From: Candidatus Promineofilum glycogenicum
GTDB lineage: Bacteria; Chloroflexota; Anaerolineae; Promineifilales; Promineifilaceae
Length of the DNA: 64,000 nucleotides
Reading direction: 5' to 3'
NCBI GenBank assembly: GCA_016707605.1
Contig: JADJHJ010000026.1
Coordinates: forward strand, 1 to 64,000
Part shown: in pieces, positions 59,915 to 64,000 of the stretch
Layout of the letters: each line of letters begins with the position of its first letter
Numbering within the stretch: the stretch's first letter is position 1
The notes under the pieces: model-generated
The model's input: the letters and a program-made list of their open reading frames with translations, nothing else
Databases searched by the model: none
What the model was told of the DNA's origin: nothing
Position numbers and translations under genes: made by a program

Positions 59915-60016
59915 GAGGAACGCGGAGAGACGCAGAGAAGCGCGGAGAGACGCGGAGGAAGAACCATTTATTCTTCCTCCGCGTCTCTCCGCGCTTCTCT
60001 GCGTTCCTCTGCGTCG
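59915..60016. repeat. Hairpin repeat, family C
   Basis: Second copy of the family at 46371-46472: GAGGAACGCGGAGAGACGC words on the left and GCGTCTCTCCGCGCTTCTC words on the right. It sits between convergent genes and reaches the stop codon of the PH/SHOCT gene. Confidence 0.88.
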
Positions 60017-60019
60017 CTC

Positions 60020-60646
60020 TTACAGCCGGGCCAGAATCTCTTTCTTTTTGGCCTCGAACTCCTCGGCCGAGATCAGTCCCGCTTCCATCAGTTGCTTGAG
60101 CTTGCTGAGCGCCTGGAGCGGTTCGTCGGCCGGGGCGGCGGTCGAGCCGGCCCCCACCCCGCCCATCATGCCCGGCATGTAGATGCCGCCCGCCTCGGCC
60201 CGCTTCTCCTCCATCGCCCGCAGACGCAACTCCTCGCGCACGTTCTCCTCCATCTCCTGAGCGATGGCATAGAGCCGCCGCGCCTGCTCCTTCACCAGGT
60301 TGTCAACGCGCAGCGTCTCGCCGTTGGCGGCGTAAAGAGTCAGCGTGGCCCGCATAACCCCTTCCTCCAGCCGGGCCTCCTTCAGTTCGCGCCAGATGTA
60401 GTCGGTGAACTTGGCGCTGCCCATCAGGTTTTGCTGGTAGTGCATGAAGCGCCGGTTGGTCAGCACAACGATCTCCGGTGTGGGGTCATAGGTCAGCGCC
60501 TTCTGGACGGCGATGTAGATGACCTGTTCGCCGCGGGTCAGCAGTTGACTGACCTTCTCATAGATGCGGGCGACCTGTTGGGGGTCCTGGTTTTCGGTCA
60601 GGTATTGGGCCAGGGTCTCCGGGATGTGGGGGGTCTCATCGGTCAT
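60020..60646 (-). CDS. PH-domain protein with C-terminal SHOCT motif
   Basis: This 208-residue soluble protein has a middle region with a bacterial pleckstrin-like pattern (GEQVIYIAVQKALTYDP, IVVLTNRRFMHYQQNLMG, ATLTLYAANGETLRVDN), a charged helix EMEENVREELRLRAMEEKRA and a Gly/Met-rich linker. It ends with a SHOCT motif (ALSKLKQLMEAGLISAEEFE followed by KKKEILARL), a short oligomerisation helix pair. ATG 60646 follows GGAGG. Such proteins are common and of unknown function, perhaps membrane-peripheral. Confidence 0.85.
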   Translation of the reverse strand: MTDETPHIPETLAQYLTENQDPQQVARIYEKVSQLLTRGEQVIYIAVQKALTYDPTPEIVVLTNRRFMHYQQNLMGSAKFTDYIWRELKEARLEEGVMRATLTLYAANGETLRVDNLVKEQARRLYAIAQEMEENVREELRLRAMEEKRAEAGGIYMPGMMGGVGAGSTAAPADEPLQALSKLKQLMEAGLISAEEFEAKKKEILARL

Positions 60647-60938
60647 GACGTGTTATCCTCCGTCAAATGGTGCCTCTACAGGCGAATGATGCTTCTATAG
60701 GCTAAGAGCGGCTGAACGAGCGACGCCCGGCCAAGTGGCCGGTGTGGGCCGCTGCCGGGTATTGTATGAAACAGGGTGGGGATTGCGCAACCGGAACCGG
60801 GCCGAGTTTGCCAAACAGCCCTTTTTTTGCTACCATAATCGATTGCTTTACAAATCATGTGACATCCCGCAGTCGCGGCCGGCAAGCGTCAAATAGGTGG
60901 CCCCGGACGGGCACTGCTTCCTTGAGGAGTCTGTTTCG

Positions 60939-61475
60939 ATGAAAGTGTTGTTAAAACAAGACGTTGACAATCTGGGCTATGCCGGCGAGGTTCACACCGT
61001 GGCCGACGGCTTCGGCCGCAACTTCCTGCTGCCCAAGGGTCTGGCCGTCAAGGCTACGCCGGACGTGATGAAGCAGGCCGAAGCGTGGCGCAAGCGGGCC
61101 GAGGCCCACCGCGCCGAACTGCGCGCCGAGCACGACCTATTGTCGGAGAAGATCCGCGCCGTCACCCTGACCTTCACCGCCCGCGCCGGCGACAGCGGCA
61201 AGCTCTACGGCTCCATCACCACGGCCCAGATCGCCGACAAGCTCAACGAGAAGCTGGGCACGGAGATCGACCGCCGCAAGGTCGGCGGCGAGCCGCTGCG
61301 CCAACTGGGCGAGCACCACATCCCGGTGCGCCTGAGCGCCGACCACCACCCGGAGTTTCTGGTCGTTGTGCAGCAAGAGGGCGCGCCGGCCGCGCCGGCC
61401 GCTGCGCCGGCGGCCGTCGAACCGCAGTTGGTGGTCGAAGAGGTTGAAGAGTTTGCCGAGGAACTCGAGGCCTAA
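60939..61475 (+). CDS. rplI: 50S ribosomal protein L9
   Basis: L9 binds 23S rRNA domain V at the base of the L1 stalk. The protein is 178 residues; the N-terminal signature is MKVLLKQDVDNLGYAGEVHT with RNFLLPKGLAVKAT, and the long central helix is AWRKRAEAHRAELRAEHDLL. The C-terminal domain ends near VRLSADHHPEFLVVV. After it comes an extra tail of about 30 residues rich in Ala/Pro/Glu (APAAPAAAPAAVEPQ), longer than usual. ATG 60939 follows GAGGAG at nine bases. It heads a unit with the RodZ-like gene and rimO. Confidence 0.97.
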   Translation: MKVLLKQDVDNLGYAGEVHTVADGFGRNFLLPKGLAVKATPDVMKQAEAWRKRAEAHRAELRAEHDLLSEKIRAVTLTFTARAGDSGKLYGSITTAQIADKLNEKLGTEIDRRKVGGEPLRQLGEHHIPVRLSADHHPEFLVVVQQEGAPAAPAAAPAAVEPQLVVEEVEEFAEELEA

Positions 61476-61538
61476 GGCGGCCCGGCCCGCTGTCCGGCGG
61501 CCGTAACCCGGCCGCCGGAAGGAACGATCGACGCCTTC

Positions 61539-62474
61539 ATGGACGAGATCGGCCATATTCTACGCGAAGCGCGCGAGAACAAGGGGCTGTCGCTCGAAGA
61601 GGCTCAGGGCAAGACGCGCATCAACGTCCGCTATCTGACCGCCCTCGAGAACGGCCAGTATAGCGCCCTGCCCACGCCCGTTCACGTGCGCGGCTTCCTG
61701 CGCAACTACGCCCGCTTCCTGGGGCTGGACCCGCAACCGCTGCTGACGCGCTACGCCGCCGGGCAGGGGCAGGACGCCCCGCCGCCCATGGCCGAGACGC
61801 GCGAGATTACCCCCGACAACCCGCTGGTCGAACGCCAGGATCAGCCGTTCTTCGACCCCGTCAACATGGAGGTCAACGGCAAGAGCGGCTACGGGGTCGG
61901 CAGCGGCGGGTCGGGCGGCATGTTGCAGATCGTCATCATCGTCGCCCTGGTCATCGCCCTGGCCCTGATCGCCAACCGCTTCATCCCCATCCTGTTCGGC
62001 CGGGGCGAAGAGGGCAACGCCGTCGAGGAAGTCAGCGCCGCCGTGCGCGACATGGTGGCCGAAGTGACCGGCGCTACGCCCACCCCCTCGACCACGCCGA
62101 CCCCCGCCCCGACGGGCGAGTCGAGCATCACTGTCAACGGCACCGAGCAGCCCATCGTCAACACCGGCCGCAACAACCCCGGCGGCGCGGCCACGCCCAC
62201 AGCCACCCGCCCGCCCCTGCCGGCGACGATGGAGGAGGTGCGCCTCAAACTTGACGTCCTGGAGCGCACGTGGATGGAGGTGACGGTGGACAGCAGCGTC
62301 GTCTTCAGCGGCATCGCCAAGGCCAACGACACCTACGAGTGGACGGCCCAGCAGGAGGCCAAAATCGTCGTCGGCAACGCCATCGGCGTCTTCGCCACGG
62401 TCAACGACGTGGCCCTGGGCCGGCTGGGCGGGCGCGGCGAAAGCCACGAAGAGGTCTGGCGAACGACACAGTAA
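61539..62474 (+). CDS. RodZ-like membrane HTH protein
   Basis: This 311-residue protein has an N-terminal helix-turn-helix of the RodZ/HTH_25 type (IGHILREARENKGLSLEEAQ, TRINVRYLTALENGQY, HVRGFLRNYARFLGLDP), then a linker and a membrane helix near 130 (IVIIVALVIALALIANRFI). A Thr/Pro linker leads to a C-terminal beta domain of DUF4115 type (LKLDVLERTWMEVTVDSSVV). RodZ couples MreB to cell shape in rods; in Chloroflexota the role may be analogous or different. It lies 64 bases after rplI. No strong ribosome site precedes ATG 61539. Confidence 0.9.
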   Translation: MDEIGHILREARENKGLSLEEAQGKTRINVRYLTALENGQYSALPTPVHVRGFLRNYARFLGLDPQPLLTRYAAGQGQDAPPPMAETREITPDNPLVERQDQPFFDPVNMEVNGKSGYGVGSGGSGGMLQIVIIVALVIALALIANRFIPILFGRGEEGNAVEEVSAAVRDMVAEVTGATPTPSTTPTPAPTGESSITVNGTEQPIVNTGRNNPGGAATPTATRPPLPATMEEVRLKLDVLERTWMEVTVDSSVVFSGIAKANDTYEWTAQQEAKIVVGNAIGVFATVNDVALGRLGGRGESHEEVWRTTQ

Positions 62475-62531
62475 TGTAGCGCGGGTTGGCAACCCGCTAT
62501 TCGGATAGCGGGTTGCCAACCCGCGTTACAA
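62475..62531. repeat. Hairpin repeat, family G
   Basis: A near-perfect inverted repeat: GTAGCGCGGGTTGGCAACCC and its complement GGGTTGCCAACCCGCGTTAC, with a short AT-rich loop (CTATTCGGATAG). It occupies the whole gap between the RodZ-like stop and the rimO start, leaving no room for a ribosome-binding site. Confidence 0.88.
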
Positions 62532-62534
62532 CGC

Positions 62535-63938
62535 ATGGCCCAACACAAAAAGCAGTTCTTCCTGCTCAGCCTCGGCTGTAGCAAAAACACCGTTGACTCC
62601 AACAGCATGGCCGACCTGCTGTTGCGCGCCGGGTTCGACGCCGCCGACGACCCCGACGACGCCGGTGTGCTCATCGTCAACACCTGCGGCTTCATTGAGA
62701 GCGCGCGGCAGGAGTCGGTCGGCGCGCTGCGCGAACTGGCGGCGCTGAAGGGGCCGAACCAGTTGCTCATCGCCGCCGGCTGCATGGCCCAACGCTACGG
62801 CAACGAGGTCGTCGAGTGGGTTCCGGGCATCGACGGCGTCATCGGCACGCGGCGCTGGATGGACATCGTGCCCTTCGTGCGCCAGTTGCGCCGCCGCAAG
62901 CACCCCGCGCCGCTCTACCACCTGCCCGACGAGGCCACCACCGTCGGCCGCGACGAACAGGGCGTGTTGCGCGTCGCCGTCCAGGGGGCCAGCGCCTATC
63001 TGAAGATCGCCGACGGCTGCCGCCGCCCGTGCGCCTTCTGCGCCATCCCGCAGATCAAGGGCAGCCACGTCAGCCGCCCGCCGGAGGCCATCGTCGCCGA
63101 GGCCGTGCGCCTGCAGGACGCGGGCATCCGCGAACTGATCATCATCTCGCAGGATACGACCGACTACGGCCACGACCTGGGGATGCGCAACGGCCTGTCG
63201 TCCCTGTTGCGCCAGATCGCCACGGCCGCGCCCGACATCCCCTGGATTCGCCTGATGTACGCCTACCCCGGCTACGTCACCGACGAGCTGATCGAGACGA
63301 TGGCCACCACGCCGCAGATTCTGCCCTACCTCGACATCCCCCTGCAGCACGGCCACCGCGAGACGCTGAAGCGCATGCGCCGCCCGGCCAACATCGAATG
63401 GGTCTACGGCACGGTCGAGAAGCTGCGCGCGGCCATGCCCGACATCGCCATCCGCACCACGTTCATCGTCGGCTACCCCGGCGAGACGGATGAGGAGTTC
63501 GACGGGCTGAAGAACTTCGTCCGCGACCTGCGCTTCGACCGCGTGGGCGCGTTCACCTACTCTTATGAAGCCTCGACCCCCTCGGCCACCGTCGCGCCGC
63601 AGGTGGATGAGGCGGTCAAGGCGGCGCGGCAGGCGGAGTTGATGGAGATTCAGCAGGGCATCTCCCTCGCGCGCAATCAGGCCCAGGTCGGCCGCGTGTT
63701 GCCCGTGCTCATCGACGGCCACGGCGACGGGCTGAGCGTCGGCCGCACCTACCGCGACGCGCCGGAGATCGACGGCCTGGTGCTCATCCCCGGCGAGCTG
63801 CCGCTGGGCGAGATCGTGCCCATCCGCATCGACGGAGCCATGACCTACGACCTGACCGGCGTGCCGGATATTCAGGAGAAACCACAGATTACACAGATTT
63901 CACAGATTCAAATTCTTCAATCTGTGAAATCTGCGTAA
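62535..63938 (+). CDS. rimO: Ribosomal protein S12 methylthiotransferase RimO
   Basis: RimO adds a methylthio group to an Asp of ribosomal protein S12 by radical-SAM chemistry. The 467-residue protein has an N-terminal UPF0004 domain (LLSLGCSKNTVDS, LIVNTCGFIESARQES, AAGCMAQRYG), the radical-SAM cluster motif GCRRPCAFCAIPQIKG near 160, and a C-terminal TRAM-type domain to about 445. The final 20 residues (EKPQITQISQIQILQSVKSA) are encoded by a family B hairpin, so the natural end has been replaced. ATG 62535 has no ribosome site because a hairpin repeat lies directly upstream; reading through from the RodZ-like gene is likely. Confidence 0.95.
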   Translation: MAQHKKQFFLLSLGCSKNTVDSNSMADLLLRAGFDAADDPDDAGVLIVNTCGFIESARQESVGALRELAALKGPNQLLIAAGCMAQRYGNEVVEWVPGIDGVIGTRRWMDIVPFVRQLRRRKHPAPLYHLPDEATTVGRDEQGVLRVAVQGASAYLKIADGCRRPCAFCAIPQIKGSHVSRPPEAIVAEAVRLQDAGIRELIIISQDTTDYGHDLGMRNGLSSLLRQIATAAPDIPWIRLMYAYPGYVTDELIETMATTPQILPYLDIPLQHGHRETLKRMRRPANIEWVYGTVEKLRAAMPDIAIRTTFIVGYPGETDEEFDGLKNFVRDLRFDRVGAFTYSYEASTPSATVAPQVDEAVKAARQAELMEIQQGISLARNQAQVGRVLPVLIDGHGDGLSVGRTYRDAPEIDGLVLIPGELPLGEIVPIRIDGAMTYDLTGVPDIQEKPQITQISQIQILQSVKSA

Positions 63939-63946
63939 TCTGTGGT
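63877..63946. repeat. Hairpin repeat, family B, in rimO 3' end
   Basis: Inverted repeat with arms AAACCACAGATTACACAGAT and ATCTGCGTAATCTGTGGTTT. It supplies the last 20 codons and the stop codon of rimO. Confidence 0.88.
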
Positions 63947-63966
63947 TTCTTCTTCTTCCTAAATCT

Positions 63967-64000
63967 ATGAAGCGCGAAAGGCTGGAGTGGCTGGCTCTCA
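63967..64000 (+). CDS. Start of a further gene (first 11 codons)
   Basis: ATG 63967 opens a frame MKRERLEWLAL that runs off the window. No ribosome site is clear. The family cannot be told from 11 residues. Confidence 0.3.
   Translation, partial: MKRERLEWLAL

Overview
The window looks like a piece of a high-GC Chloroflexota genome, probably Anaerolineae and close to Promineifilum-type filamentous bacteria. This is inferred from gene content: many PknB-type kinases fused to FGE-like modules, an F420 cofactor locus, RarA fused to a methyltransferase-like domain, and many families of short hairpin repeats between genes. No 16S or other direct taxonomic marker is present.

Region 1 (1-10.3 kb) is a minus-strand array of five paralogous membrane-type Ser/Thr kinases. 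They share a near-identical catalytic domain but carry different C-terminal modules: two FGE-like domains (interrupted by an in-frame TGA), an alternating beta-rich repeat, a multi-pass membrane domain, and one FGE-like domain. Two small membrane proteins (DUF4203-like and HdeD-like) and a solitary Y1/REP-associated transposase follow. At 12.3-17.7 kb lie two large exported proteins built from beta-propellers plus tandem InlB-type B-repeats; the first is frameshifted. A VapBC-like toxin-antitoxin pair and a broken kinase/FGE chimera with a low-GC FGE half follow at 17.9-19.9 kb.

Region 2 (20-34 kb) holds a fold-type II PLP enzyme, uvrA, two frameshifted lipoproteins, and an F420 locus: NADPH:F420 reductase-like, LLM oxidoreductase, cofC and cofD. 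A visibly AT-richer island with a trypsin-like protease and a META-domain lipoprotein sits between cofC and cofD. The reductase has a consensus promoter with a palindromic operator inside its spacer.

Region 3 (34-46.4 kb) holds lipoproteins, a TPR protein, an M20 amidohydrolase, a dienelactone-hydrolase relative, a BrnT/BrnA-like pair, an NTase-rarA operon and a DIP1984-family gene. Region 4 (46.4-57.9 kb) holds a four-repeat stress-type membrane protein, a SpoU methyltransferase, a thermolysin-like protease beside its emfourin-type inhibitor, a response regulator, a crotonase-methyltransferase pair, a 46-G homopolymer, a frameshifted helicase-associated-domain protein and a lipid kinase. Region 5 (58-64 kb) holds a Thr/Pro-rich surface protein with an LPETG sorting signal, a PH/SHOCT protein, rplI, a RodZ-like gene and rimO.

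Two themes run through the window. Several genes have a -10 box 6-7 bases before the start codon, which predicts leaderless mRNAs. At least eight genes carry an indel, nonsense codon or junction defect, so either sequence errors or real decay must be considered before any of them is called functional or dead.
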